Assembly: GCF_900105735.1 (NCBI RefSeq)
Contig: NZ_LT629793.1
Location: 62,001 to 126,000 of the forward strand
DNA length: 64,000 bases
From: Pseudomonas yamanorum
GTDB taxonomy: Bacteria; Pseudomonadota; Gammaproteobacteria; Pseudomonadales; Pseudomonadaceae
Direction of reading: 5' to 3'
The first letter of the stretch is position 1. Every line of letters begins with the position of its first letter. Below, piece after piece: positions 18,213-27,222 of the stretch. Position numbers and translations under genes: made by a program. Below the pieces are notes generated by a model. It ran no database searches, was not told the origin of the DNA, and saw only the letters and a program-made list of their open reading frames with translations.

Positions 18213-20465
18213 ATGCCCAAGCCTGAAAACAAAACCGTACCTCTCCGTGATTCATCCAGTCGTTACCTGTATCCCGTAGTGATCGCCCTGTTGCTGTTGG
18301 CCATGGCCGGGATCTGGTTTTTCCTCCAGGCCAGCACCCCCAAGCTGCCGGTGGCGGCGCCTGCGCCCGTGGTCAAGCCGGTGGCTGTTTTGCCGCCTGC
18401 CAACATGGTTGATGAGCAGCAGTGCCAGGGCTGTCACCAGGCCCAGGTCAAGGACTGGCAAGGTTCGCACCACCAGTTGGCGATGCAGGTCGCCACCCCC
18501 GAGACAGTGCCGGCCGACTTCAACAATGCATCCTTCAGCAGCGAGGGTGAGACCACCCGTTTCTCGCGCCGGGGCGATGAATTCTGGGTCAACACACCCG
18601 GCGCCGACGGCAAGGCCACTGACTTCAAGGTTGCCTATACCTTCGGCATCGCACCGTTGCAGCAATACCTGATCGAGGTCGGTGACGGGCGCCTGCAAGC
18701 CCTGGGCGTAGCCTGGGATACGCAAAAAAACCGCTGGTTTCACCTCTACCCAGGTCAGGGTGTGAACTTCAAGAACCCGCTGCACTGGAGCAAGCCCAGC
18801 CAGAACGCCAATTTCATGTGCGTGGAGTGCCATACCACCGGCTACAAACGTAATTTCGACCCGGCCAAAAACAGCTTCGACAGCCAGTGGAACAGCCTGG
18901 GCGTCGGCTGCCAGGCGTGTCATGGCCCCGCGTCGAACCATGTGGCGTGGGCTGCGAAAAAAGGTGACCTGCTGCACGCCGGCTTTGCCGTGGACCTGAA
19001 AGACAAGGACGCCACCGTCGAGATCGAAACCTGCGCCCGCTGCCACGCCCGTCGTGCACCGCTGGGCGACGGCTATACCGTCGGCAAACGCCTGATGGAC
19101 GATTACCTGCCCAGTGTCCTGACCCGCGAGCTGTATGCCCTGGACGGCAAGATCAAGGATGAAGTGTTCGAGCACGGCTCGTTCGCCCAAAGCAAAATGG
19201 CCGACAAGGGCGTGCGCTGCAGCGACTGCCATAACCCTCACAGCGCCGAACTGAAAGCACCGGGCAATGGCGTGTGCCTGCAATGCCACAACACCGCAGG
19301 CAAAACCGCCGTGGCCACGGTGGATGGTCGCGGGTTGCAGGCCAAGGACTACGACTCCCCCGAACATACCCGCCACGCTGCCGGTGAGCCGGGTTCGTTC
19401 TGCGTCGATTGCCACATGCCCGGCAAGTTTTACATGGGCAATGACTTCCGGCATGACCATAGCTTCAGCATCCCACGGCCCGGCGATAAGGTCAGCGAGC
19501 AATTCAAACTCTGGAACAGCACTGAGGCCGAGCATGCGCCGCGTTACGCCGAAAGCATGGTACTGATCCGTGGTGGCCAACCGGGCGCCGCGCAGGCGCT
19601 GTATGACCAGTTGGCACGCAACAACCTGCCGGCGATCCAGCGCGCGACGCTGCTGGCTGAACTGCCAAACTACCCGAGTGAACAGGCGTTGAAACTGGCG
19701 ACCCAGGACCTCGGCAACCCGGCGCCGCAAGTGCGTGAGAGCGCGGTGCGGGCGATCAGTGCGTTCCTGCCGCCGCCTGAACGGGTCGCGTTGTATGGGC
19801 CGTTGCTCCGGGACCCGGTGCTGGCGGTACGGATCATTGCCGCCCGAGACCTGTTGAGCGCCTCCGGACAAGGCCTTGGGCCGGCCTGGGACAAGGCGAT
19901 CGCGGAATACGAAACTGTGCAGTCGAGCCTGCTGGAGCGAGCCGAAGCCAATCTCAACCTGGCGATGCTGTACCAGGCCAGCGGTCGGAGCGACAAGGTT
20001 GAAGCGCAGCTGCGCACCGCGTTGCTACGGGACCCGGATTTCTTCCCGGCGCTGGTGACTCTGGCGCAATGGCTGGAGGCTAACGGTCGTGCCCAGGAGG
20101 CACGGACGCTGGTGGCGGACAACCTCAAGCAACACCCGGATGCGGCGCTGCTGCAACACACCCAGGGGTTGATGTTGATTCGGGCCGGGGATACGGCGAA
20201 AGCCATGCCGCACCTGCGTGAAGCGACGCGGCTGGAGCCGGCGAATCCGCAATACAACTATGTGCTGGCGGTGGCGCTGCATGACAGCGGGTATGTGGAT
20301 CAGGCCTGTGAGCAGCTTGAAAAGCTGCTCGCCGTGCAACCGTATAACCGCAATGCGCGACTGTCGTTGATCCAGTACTACCTGGAAAACGGAAAAGAGC
20401 CCAAGGCGCAGGTGGTGATGCAGTCGTGGAAAAAGCTTAACCCTGGAGACCCTGCACTGAAGTAA
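18213..20465 (+). CDS. Seven-haem cytochrome c with TPR tail
   Basis: A 750-residue protein anchored by one N-terminal helix (about 19-40). It has seven CxxCH haem motifs beginning near residues 71, 203, 233, 274, 336, 355 and 397; the spacing recalls the cytochrome c554/c-prime superfamily. Residues about 440-560 look helical and repeat-like, and about 570-750 form tetratricopeptide repeats (AEANLNLAMLYQASGRSDKVEAQLRTAL). The cytochrome part is expected in the periplasm. The redox partner is unknown; the TPRs suggest docking of another protein. The ribosome binding site is weak. Confidence 0.88.
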   Translation: MPKPENKTVPLRDSSSRYLYPVVIALLLLAMAGIWFFLQASTPKLPVAAPAPVVKPVAVLPPANMVDEQQCQGCHQAQVKDWQGSHHQLAMQVATPETVPADFNNASFSSEGETTRFSRRGDEFWVNTPGADGKATDFKVAYTFGIAPLQQYLIEVGDGRLQALGVAWDTQKNRWFHLYPGQGVNFKNPLHWSKPSQNANFMCVECHTTGYKRNFDPAKNSFDSQWNSLGVGCQACHGPASNHVAWAAKKGDLLHAGFAVDLKDKDATVEIETCARCHARRAPLGDGYTVGKRLMDDYLPSVLTRELYALDGKIKDEVFEHGSFAQSKMADKGVRCSDCHNPHSAELKAPGNGVCLQCHNTAGKTAVATVDGRGLQAKDYDSPEHTRHAAGEPGSFCVDCHMPGKFYMGNDFRHDHSFSIPRPGDKVSEQFKLWNSTEAEHAPRYAESMVLIRGGQPGAAQALYDQLARNNLPAIQRATLLAELPNYPSEQALKLATQDLGNPAPQVRESAVRAISAFLPPPERVALYGPLLRDPVLAVRIIAARDLLSASGQGLGPAWDKAIAEYETVQSSLLERAEANLNLAMLYQASGRSDKVEAQLRTALLRDPDFFPALVTLAQWLEANGRAQEARTLVADNLKQHPDAALLQHTQGLMLIRAGDTAKAMPHLREATRLEPANPQYNYVLAVALHDSGYVDQACEQLEKLLAVQPYNRNARLSLIQYYLENGKEPKAQVVMQSWKKLNPGDPALK

Positions 20466-20485
20466 ACCCGCTCGGGGCGCCCCCC

Positions 20486-20505
20486 TTTAACAGTCTTTGA
20501 CAGTT
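20486..20505 (+). promoter_or_regulatory. Two 10-bp-phased direct repeats (possible response-regulator site)
   Basis: TTTAACAGTC at 20486-20495 is followed directly by TTTGACAGTT at 20496-20505. Head-to-tail repeats one helical turn apart are what OmpR-family regulators bind. A similar array lies at 25456-25497 beside the response regulator gene. It sits about 80 bp before the beta-lactamase-fold gene. Assigning it to that regulator is inference. Confidence 0.45.
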
Positions 20506-20584
20506 TCCCGACAAAGCTCACAAAGACTCATGGACGGCCCGCCCCTAGCATTCGAGCATCCAAACCACCCCTCGGGTGCTCATC

Positions 20585-22408
20585 ATGTTTCGCACATTGC
20601 GCAGTATTCCGCTGCTGGGTTGCCTGCTGGGCAGCCTTGGCTGCCACGGCCAACCGCCGGCTCCGCCGCCCATCCCCAAGGGCGACTACAGCGCAATCAT
20701 TCGCTACCTGCAAAAACGCATCCCCGTTGAAATGGCCAGGCAAAACATACCCGGCCTGTCCATCGCCCTGGTCAATGGCCAGGAACTGATCTGGGCCCAC
20801 GGCTTCGGCGTTGCCGACAAAGCCCTGGGCAAACCGGTGACCCCCAACACCGCGTTCCGCGCCGGCGCCCTCTCCAAACTGCTCACCGCCACCGCGGCCC
20901 TGCAATTGGTGGAGCAACAGCGCCTGGCCCTCGACGCCCCGATCCAGGACACCCTGCGAGAGTTTTACGTACGCTCGCGCTTTCATTCCGACCAGACCGC
21001 CGCCGACCGCGACATCACTCTGCGCCGCCTGCTCAGCCACCAGTCCGGCCTGCCCAGCGAACACCTGCGGGACGTGCGCAGCACCTTCGCCATGGGCCAG
21101 ATGCCGATGCGTATTTCCGGGGTATGGCTGAGCACGCCGCCGGGCACTCAGGTGGCCTATTCCAACCTCGGCTACGCCCTGGCCGGTGCCGCCATCGAGC
21201 GCAGCAGCGGGCAAGACTTTGAAAACCGGTTGCAAAGCAGCCTGCTCAAACCGCTGGAGATGAACCAGTCGAGCTTCGTCGGTACCGGCGCACAACTGAG
21301 CTTCCGCGCCCGGGGTTATGAGGATGGCACCGTCAGCGCCGACGCCCAGGTGCGCGACCTCGCGGCCGGTGGCTTGTGGGCAAGCCCCAAGGACCTCAGC
21401 CACTACGTGCGCATGCTCTTCGCCCGAGGCCTCTACAAAGACAAACAGGTGCTGAGCAGCCAGTCGATTGATGAAATGTTCACCCAGCAAAACACCGGCA
21501 ACGCCCTGGACTTCGACTGCCAGATGGGCCTGGGGTGGTTTCTCGCCCCTTGTGGTGATGAACCGGTCGGCCCCGGCATACGCACCTACCAGCACAGCGG
21601 TGGCGGTGATGATTTCGCCGCGCAACTGACGATGCTGCCGGACCAGCAACTGGCGGTGATTGTCATGGCCAACGACAGCAACGCCGAAGAGATGGTGGTG
21701 TCCCTGACCACCGACACCCTGCGCCTGATGCTCCAGGCCCAGACCGGCGAGCCGGTGTGTTCTGACGACTGCCAACAGCCGGCCCACGGTCTGAAAATCC
21801 GCCAGGTGCCCGCTGCCATCGACCGCAAGCGCCTGGCCGGTTTCTACGCCACGGCCTGGGGCATTTTCCGTATCAAGGACGAAAACGGTCAGCTGTATGG
21901 CGAGTTGGCCGACACCCGTTTCGAACTGCTGCGGGACGGCCATGGCTGGCTGCGGGCGCAGCAGAAATTCCTCGGCTTCTGGCTCAAGGACCTGGGTGAA
22001 CTGGGCCGCGTCCAGCTGGACGTGGTGACGGTGCAAGGGCGCCAGATGCTGACCGCCCGCAGCCATGGCCAGCGCGTGCCCGTGGGCGAACGCATCGAAC
22101 AGACCCCGCTGAGTAATGCCTGGGCCGACACCATCGGCACCTATCAAGTGCTCAACACCCATGAGCCCGACGCGCCCTTGAGCGGCATCAGCGTGCGCCT
22201 GGAAAACGGCTTCCTGGTGATTCGCGGCCAACTGCACGACGAACCACTGACCGACTACATCCTGCTGCCCGTGGACAACGCCCACGCGGTGCTTGCCGGC
22301 AACGGCTATGGCCTGGGGGACACCGTGAGCCGCCAGATCAATGGCCTGAGTGCCTCTGGCTACCAGTTCAAACGTACTGATTCTCCCCACAACCCCCTGA
22401 GTCTCTGA
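20585..22408 (+). CDS. Beta-lactamase-fold (serine hydrolase family) lipoprotein lacking the catalytic serine
   Basis: A 607-residue exported protein. I use the ATG at 20585 rather than the GTG at 20576; neither has a strong ribosome binding site. The N-terminus is short and hydrophobic with possible lipobox cysteines (LLGC, C13; SLGC, C20). The beta-lactamase domain spans about 35-365. Where the family has SxxK, this protein has A95-L-S-K98 (codon GCC at 20867), so the nucleophile is missing, while YSN (Y192) and HSGGG remain. A C-terminal domain of about 230 residues follows. It may be a binding protein or a pseudo-enzyme. The mipA-like gene follows after 6 bp. Confidence 0.85.
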   Translation: MFRTLRSIPLLGCLLGSLGCHGQPPAPPPIPKGDYSAIIRYLQKRIPVEMARQNIPGLSIALVNGQELIWAHGFGVADKALGKPVTPNTAFRAGALSKLLTATAALQLVEQQRLALDAPIQDTLREFYVRSRFHSDQTAADRDITLRRLLSHQSGLPSEHLRDVRSTFAMGQMPMRISGVWLSTPPGTQVAYSNLGYALAGAAIERSSGQDFENRLQSSLLKPLEMNQSSFVGTGAQLSFRARGYEDGTVSADAQVRDLAAGGLWASPKDLSHYVRMLFARGLYKDKQVLSSQSIDEMFTQQNTGNALDFDCQMGLGWFLAPCGDEPVGPGIRTYQHSGGGDDFAAQLTMLPDQQLAVIVMANDSNAEEMVVSLTTDTLRLMLQAQTGEPVCSDDCQQPAHGLKIRQVPAAIDRKRLAGFYATAWGIFRIKDENGQLYGELADTRFELLRDGHGWLRAQQKFLGFWLKDLGELGRVQLDVVTVQGRQMLTARSHGQRVPVGERIEQTPLSNAWADTIGTYQVLNTHEPDAPLSGISVRLENGFLVIRGQLHDEPLTDYILLPVDNAHAVLAGNGYGLGDTVSRQINGLSASGYQFKRTDSPHNPLSL

Positions 22409-22414
22409 CCTCAC

Positions 22415-23218
22415 ATGAAGACCATCCTGCGTTCAAAAAACCTCTGCCTGTCCCTGACATCGCTGTGTCTGCTGTCCAGCGCCGACACCCTGCTGGCGGA
22501 CGATTGGGAATACACCCTCAAGGCCGGCGTGGCCAACCTGCCCCGCTACAGCGGCAGCGACGAGCGGGTGACCGCGCCGGTGCTGGGTGCGGCCATCGTC
22601 AGCCCGTGGGGGATTTTCCTCGACACCGACAAGGGCTTGGGCTGGGGTTATGACGGCGGCGGCGCGAGCTTCAGCGCCTACGTCGGCGCCAGTGGCAATC
22701 GAAAGGATGAAAGCAGGAGCGGTCGCCCGGGCTCGAAGAAACTCAAGGGCATGGGCGAAATCAAGACCCGCCCCCAAGTAGGCATCAGTGGCAGCTATAA
22801 CCTGGGCGGGGTGATTCTCGGCGCCACCCTCGAGCATGCACTTGAAGAGGATGATCACAAGGACTCCGGCAAGGCCTTCACCCACCTGGAACTGAGCCTG
22901 GGCACCAACCTGTATGACGGCGACTACGGTTCGCTGGACGCCAGCCTCAGCAGTCATTTTGGCGACAGCAACTACCTGCAGACCTGGTACGGCGTCACCA
23001 CCGGCCAGGCCGCGCAGAGCCGCTTCAAGGCTTACAAGGCCAGCGGCGGCAATGTCAGCAACGGGATGAACCTGGTGTGGAGTTTGCCGATCAGCGATCA
23101 CACCCAGTTTTCGACGCTGCTGGATGTGCAATACCTGGCGGACAAGGCTGGCCAGAGCCCGATTGTAGAGCGCCGGTTGCAGACGTCAGTGATGGGGATG
23201 GTCGAGTACACGTTCTAA
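22415..23218 (+). CDS. MipA/OmpV-family outer-membrane protein
   Basis: A 267-residue protein with a signal peptide (about 1-28), then the MipA/OmpV pattern: WEYTLKAGVANLPRYSGSDE, a GWGYDGGG turn, GISGSYNLGGVILGATLEHAL, and a C-terminal strand ending VEYTF with terminal Phe, as in outer-membrane barrels. The family includes scaffolding proteins for murein enzymes. It follows the beta-lactamase-fold gene by 6 bp and is probably co-transcribed with it. The converging two-component system lies beyond a REPIN. Confidence 0.88.
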   Translation: MKTILRSKNLCLSLTSLCLLSSADTLLADDWEYTLKAGVANLPRYSGSDERVTAPVLGAAIVSPWGIFLDTDKGLGWGYDGGGASFSAYVGASGNRKDESRSGRPGSKKLKGMGEIKTRPQVGISGSYNLGGVILGATLEHALEEDDHKDSGKAFTHLELSLGTNLYDGDYGSLDASLSSHFGDSNYLQTWYGVTTGQAAQSRFKAYKASGGNVSNGMNLVWSLPISDHTQFSTLLDVQYLADKAGQSPIVERRLQTSVMGMVEYTF

Positions 23219-23220
23219 GG

Positions 23221-23357
23221 CGATCGTTCCCACGCTCTGCGTGGGAATGCCTATTGGGACGCTCCGCGTCCCGCCGTCGATGCAAGGCTAAAGTCCTGCG
23301 CATGGGTGACGCGGAGCGTCACGGCAGGCATTCCCACGCAGAGCGTGGGAACGATCG
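23221..23357. repeat. REPIN: 32-bp perfect inverted repeat
   Basis: The arms are 23221-23252 and 23326-23357, perfectly complementary over 32 bp. Each arm is itself palindromic (CCCACGCTCTGCGTGGG). The spacer holds two smaller palindromes around GGGACGCTCCGCGTCCC and GTGACGCGGAGCGTCAC. It separates the convergent mipA-like and sensor kinase genes and may stabilise or end both transcripts. Confidence 0.9.
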
Positions 23358-23372
23358 GTGGCTCCTGGATGG

Positions 23373-24650
23373 TTATTCGGCATACGCCCAGGTCATCCGA
23401 AACGATGCCCCGCCCCACTCCGAATCCAGCACTTCAACCTGCCCGCCGTGCCACTGGCACACGCGCCGCACCAGCGCCAGGCCGAGGCCGAAGCCACCGG
23501 TGCGGCGGTCGCGGCTGGCATCGAGGCGCAGGAACGGTTCGAAAATCTTCGCCCGCCCTTCCATCGGCACCCCAGGCCCATCGTCATTCACCCGCACTTC
23601 GTAGCCGGCACCGAATTTTACCAGCGACACTTCCACACGCCGGTCGGCGTAGCGAATCGCATTGCGTAACAGGTTGATCACCGCCCGGGCCATAAAGCGC
23701 GGCTCGATGCGGATGTAATCGACTTCACAGGTGCGCAGCAGCAACTGCACGCCTGCCGCCTCGGCCTCCAGGGCGACGCTGCCGATCACACTGTCGAGCC
23801 AGCTGTGAGCCTCGATGCTTTCCCGGGTGATCTGCGTGGCCCCACGTTCCAGGCTGGCATAGGTCAACAGTTCCGAGACCATTTCTTCCAGCTCGCCGAG
23901 GTCGGCGTACATGTCGGCGATCAGCGCGCGGCTTTGGCGTGGGTCGGCCTGTTGCTTGAGCTGGTCTAGCTCAAAGGAAAGCCGTGCAATCGGCGTGCGC
24001 AGTTCGTGGGAGACCGCGTTGGTCAACTCGCGTTGATTGGCGATCAGGCTTTCGATGCGCTCGGCCATCTGGTTGAAGTGCCCCGCCAGCTCGCGCACGG
24101 TGGAGCGGCGCGGCAGCAGGATGCGCGAGCCGAGGTCGTTGTCGCCGAAACGTTGCGCGGCCAGGCGAATATGCTCCAGGTCACGCCAATGGGGCCGTAC
24201 CCAGAAGTACAAGACAATCGCCAGGCACAGGCCGAGGAAGCCATACGCCCACATGTACAACCACTTGGGCTCTTCCGGCAGCTTGATTTGCAGCAGTTGC
24301 TGGCCGCCGTCGATGTTGGAGATGAACTCCATGAAATCGCCGCGCACCACCAACTCGCCCCCGGCCAGCAGTTGCTGCTCACGTTCGGTCAGTTTCAGCG
24401 CGTCCTTCTGCACCAGCGCCAGGCGCAGTCCGTAGTGCGGCTGCAAGTCAACCAGGCGAGCAGCGCGGGCTTCACCCGTCACCGGCCGCAATTGTTCCAC
24501 CACCCCATAAGCCGGGCCGCGCAGGGCCTCACGGTTGTAGGTTTCGTTGGCCTCCGGCAGCAGCTCATCGAAGGTGTAGTTCACCAGCCAGATCGCCCCG
24601 GCCAAGCCAATAGCCAGGATGATATACAGACGCAGAAACAGCCGTAACAT
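23373..24650 (-). CDS. Sensor histidine kinase (RstB-like)
   Basis: A 425-residue inner-membrane kinase. There are two membrane segments (about 4-24 and 133-152) around a periplasmic sensor region of about 105 residues, then a HAMP-like linker, the H-box AVSHELRTPIARL (phosphorylated His), the N-box LLRNAIRYA, G1 NDDGPGVP and G2 FGLGLALV. The start abuts the response regulator stop. The overall layout and the partner resemble RstB of RstA/RstB, but the input signal is unknown. Confidence 0.92.
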   Translation of the reverse strand: MLRLFLRLYIILAIGLAGAIWLVNYTFDELLPEANETYNREALRGPAYGVVEQLRPVTGEARAARLVDLQPHYGLRLALVQKDALKLTEREQQLLAGGELVVRGDFMEFISNIDGGQQLLQIKLPEEPKWLYMWAYGFLGLCLAIVLYFWVRPHWRDLEHIRLAAQRFGDNDLGSRILLPRRSTVRELAGHFNQMAERIESLIANQRELTNAVSHELRTPIARLSFELDQLKQQADPRQSRALIADMYADLGELEEMVSELLTYASLERGATQITRESIEAHSWLDSVIGSVALEAEAAGVQLLLRTCEVDYIRIEPRFMARAVINLLRNAIRYADRRVEVSLVKFGAGYEVRVNDDGPGVPMEGRAKIFEPFLRLDASRDRRTGGFGLGLALVRRVCQWHGGQVEVLDSEWGGASFRMTWAYAE

Positions 24651-25358
24651 CTAGACCTCCCAGGCGAACGGATTGAACAGGTAGCCCTTGCCCCAGATGG
24701 TCTTGATGCACACCGGTTCCCGAGGGTTGTCATTGAGCTTGCCGCGCAGCTTGCTGATGTACACGTCGACGCTGCGATTGAGCCCGTCAAAGGCAATCCC
24801 GCGCATGCGGTTGAGGATATCGTCGCGGGAGAGGATTTTCCCGGCGGCGCTGGCCAGCAACCACAGCAGTTCGAACTCCATGGTGGTCAGGTCGATCTTC
24901 TCGCCGCCCAGGCTCACCACTCGGCAACTGCGATCGATGGCCAGCCGGCCGAACTCAAGGGAGCCCCGCACCGTGGGTTCCGGCGTCTGGCGGCGTTGCA
25001 AGGCACGCAGGCGGGCCAGCAGCACGGGCGGTTTGATCGGCTTGATCACATAGTCGTCGGCGCCGGACTCCAGGCCGAGGATATGGTCCAGGTCGTCTTC
25101 CTTGGCGGTGAGGATCACGATGGGCGTGTCGGACACGTTGCGAATTTCGCGACACACATGCAGGCCGCTCTGGCCGGGCAGCATCAGGTCGAGCACGACG
25201 ATCTTGGGCTTGAACTCCAGGAAGGCCGCCAGCGCCAGGTCACCCCGATGCACGGCCAGCACTTCGAAGCCGTGCTGGGACAGGAAATGGGCGATCAGCC
25301 CTGCCAGCTTCTGATCGTCCTCCACGAGCAAGACCTTGCCGAGACCCAAGTTATCCAT
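24651..25358 (-). CDS. OmpR-family response regulator (RstA-like)
   Basis: A 235-residue regulator. I use the ATG at 25358 rather than the GTG at 25373. The receiver domain (about 1-118) has the acidic pair in VEDDQK, the phospho-acceptor in VVLDLMLPG and the conserved Lys in VIKPIKPP; the DHILGLESGADDY stretch resembles RstA. The winged-helix domain (about 130-235) ends with the SVDVYISKLRGKL helix and GKGYLF wing. The kinase gene follows without a gap. Phased repeats upstream (25456-25497) could be its own binding site. Confidence 0.93.
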   Translation of the reverse strand: MDNLGLGKVLLVEDDQKLAGLIAHFLSQHGFEVLAVHRGDLALAAFLEFKPKIVVLDLMLPGQSGLHVCREIRNVSDTPIVILTAKEDDLDHILGLESGADDYVIKPIKPPVLLARLRALQRRQTPEPTVRGSLEFGRLAIDRSCRVVSLGGEKIDLTTMEFELLWLLASAAGKILSRDDILNRMRGIAFDGLNRSVDVYISKLRGKLNDNPREPVCIKTIWGKGYLFNPFAWEV

Positions 25359-25455
25359 AAATTTCCAGTGCACGCGCGGATTGAAGTGTGCGCATTATAG
25401 GGGGCAAGCCGGCAGACTAAAGCAGCTGGCCATTACTGGCCGACGAAGCTTCATG

Positions 25456-25497
25456 CTTTTAAGAGTTTTTAACAGTTTCACCGCAGTCTTTAACTCG
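25456..25497. promoter_or_regulatory. Phased TTTTAA/TTTAACAG repeats between response regulator and ectoine synthase genes
   Basis: CTTTTAAGAG (25456-25465), TTTTTAACAG (25466-25475), a degenerate copy ending in CAGT (25478-25487) and CTTTAACTCG (25488-25497) run head to tail at close to 10-bp intervals. TTTAACAGT is shared exactly with the site at 20486. This fits an OmpR-type operator, probably autoregulatory. It lies between divergent genes, so it could also serve the ectoine synthase gene. Confidence 0.45.
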
Positions 25498-25604
25498 GCA
25501 CGGTCCGACAGGCGCGCCCCACACGCTTTTCGGAAGTGTCGCTGATGACAACACCACAAACACAAGAGAATCATGGCCCTTTACCCACATAGCGGGAGAG
25601 GATC

Positions 25605-25991
25605 ATGTTCGTTCGTCATAAATCAGACATAGAAAACACCGCGCACTTTGTCGAATGGGGCGCTGGCACCAGCCATCGGCTGCTGACGGAAAAGGACGGG
25701 ATGGGTTATACCGTGTGCCACACCGTCGTGCGCGCCGGCACTGAGTCGCTGCTGCACTACCGTAATCACCTGGAGGCTTGCTACTGCATCGCTGGCGAAG
25801 GTGAGGTGGAAGACATGGACGGCAACGTCTACCCTATCCGCCCCGGTGACATCTATGTGCTGGACCAGCACGACCGCCATTACCTGCGAGGCGGGAAGGA
25901 GCAGGATCTGGTGCTGGTCAGCGTATTCAACCCGCCGCTCAAAGGCGATGAGCGCCACAACCTCACGGATAAATCCGGCTCCGGCTACTGA
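25605..25991 (+). CDS. ectC: Orphan L-ectoine synthase
   Basis: A 128-residue cupin protein whose sequence matches EctC closely in length and motifs. Residues E57, Y84 and H92 correspond to the iron-binding Glu, Tyr and His described for EctC. The family closes N-acetyl-diaminobutyrate to ectoine. No ectA, ectB or ectD gene is present in the window, so substrate would have to come from elsewhere in the cell or from outside; orphan ectC genes are known in other pseudomonads such as P. syringae. A GGGAGAGG site lies before the ATG. An MFS gene follows after 31 bp. Confidence 0.9.
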   Translation: MFVRHKSDIENTAHFVEWGAGTSHRLLTEKDGMGYTVCHTVVRAGTESLLHYRNHLEACYCIAGEGEVEDMDGNVYPIRPGDIYVLDQHDRHYLRGGKEQDLVLVSVFNPPLKGDERHNLTDKSGSGY

Positions 25992-26022
25992 CGACGATTT
26001 GACTCACGGACACGAGCACAGC

Positions 26023-27222
26023 ATGCGCAAGGATTACCTGGCTTTCTTCATTTCGTTGTTTCTGTCACGCCTGGCCGACCAGATTCTGTTGTTCATCGTG
26101 CCGTTGATCGTATTCCAGACCACTAACAGTGTGTCGTGGGCCGGGCTGGCCTTTTTTGTCGAGTCCTTGCCGCGCTACCTGTCGTTCCCGGTGTGCGGGG
26201 CATTGTGCGACAAGTATCCCGCCGTGCGCATCCTGCATATCAGCCAGGTTTATCGGGCACTGGCCTGCGTGGTCGCTGTGCTGTTGTACGGGATGTTCGA
26301 CGGCATTTACTGGATCGTGATCCTTTCAGCGCTGTGTGGCGTGTTGACCACCCAGGGCATCATGGCCCGGGAAGTGTTGATGCCGCATATCTTCAAGCAT
26401 TACACCTACGCCAAGACCTTGTCCTACTCGCAGATTGCCGACCAGACCGGGTTGGTGCTGGGCCCACTGGTGGCCGCGCTGATGTTGGGCGTCTGGGCCT
26501 GGCACTGGGTCGTGCTGGGGGTTGCCGGGCTGTTCCTGCTGGCGGACCTGGCGATGCGCATCTGGCAACGCCACACCACGGTCAATCTTGAAACCTTCGA
26601 GCAGCACAACGACATCTGGCTGCAGCCGTTGCGCGTTGCCTTCGGGCATATCCGCGACCTGCCGGAGCTGAAGAAGATCATCGCGCTGGCGGTAGGTGTG
26701 AACCTGATTATCGGTGTAACCCTGGCGACATCAGCCGCGATGGTCATTGGTCAGTACGCCGCTGGAAAGGACACCTACGCCGGGCTGCAGGCGGCGGGTG
26801 CCGTGGTGACTATCGCCATTCTGTTCTATCTGGCGCGCGCTTCCCTGCCGCTCAAGGTGCTGGGCGGTCTGTCATATTCGATGATTGCCGTGGGTGCGCT
26901 GATCACCGCTCTCAGCCCGAATGTGTGGGCTTATGCCGTGGGTTTCCTGCTGCTGACCGGCTTCGACAAGATGTTCAACGTGTACATCCGCAGCACACGC
27001 CAGCGGATAATCCCGGTTCAGGACTTTGGCAAGACGGTGGGTGTGTTGACCTTGCTTAACAACCTTTCGCAGCCACTGGCCGGGTTATTGATTGCTTTGC
27101 TGGCGGCGCCGTTGGGGACACAGGCGGTGATCCTGATACTCGCCGGGGTCACCGCGCTGATCGGTGCAGCGGTTGCGTCAGGCTGGCACGCCACTGTGAA
27201 AGCGGAACTCGACGTCCGGTGA
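26023..27222 (+). CDS. MFS transporter paired with the ectoine synthase
   Basis: A 399-residue polytopic membrane protein. I start at the ATG at 26023 (MRKDYLAFFISLFLSRLADQ), after the ectC stop; upstream frame extension overlaps ectC. About 10-12 hydrophobic helices are visible, with a CGALCDKYPAVR loop after the second helix in the place of MFS motif A. It is likely an exporter of the drug or siderophore type (MFS_3), and pairing suggests it moves the EctC product or substrate. Its 3' end overlaps the convergent miaE gene by 45 bp. Confidence 0.83.
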   Translation: MRKDYLAFFISLFLSRLADQILLFIVPLIVFQTTNSVSWAGLAFFVESLPRYLSFPVCGALCDKYPAVRILHISQVYRALACVVAVLLYGMFDGIYWIVILSALCGVLTTQGIMAREVLMPHIFKHYTYAKTLSYSQIADQTGLVLGPLVAALMLGVWAWHWVVLGVAGLFLLADLAMRIWQRHTTVNLETFEQHNDIWLQPLRVAFGHIRDLPELKKIIALAVGVNLIIGVTLATSAAMVIGQYAAGKDTYAGLQAAGAVVTIAILFYLARASLPLKVLGGLSYSMIAVGALITALSPNVWAYAVGFLLLTGFDKMFNVYIRSTRQRIIPVQDFGKTVGVLTLLNNLSQPLAGLLIALLAAPLGTQAVILILAGVTALIGAAVASGWHATVKAELDVR

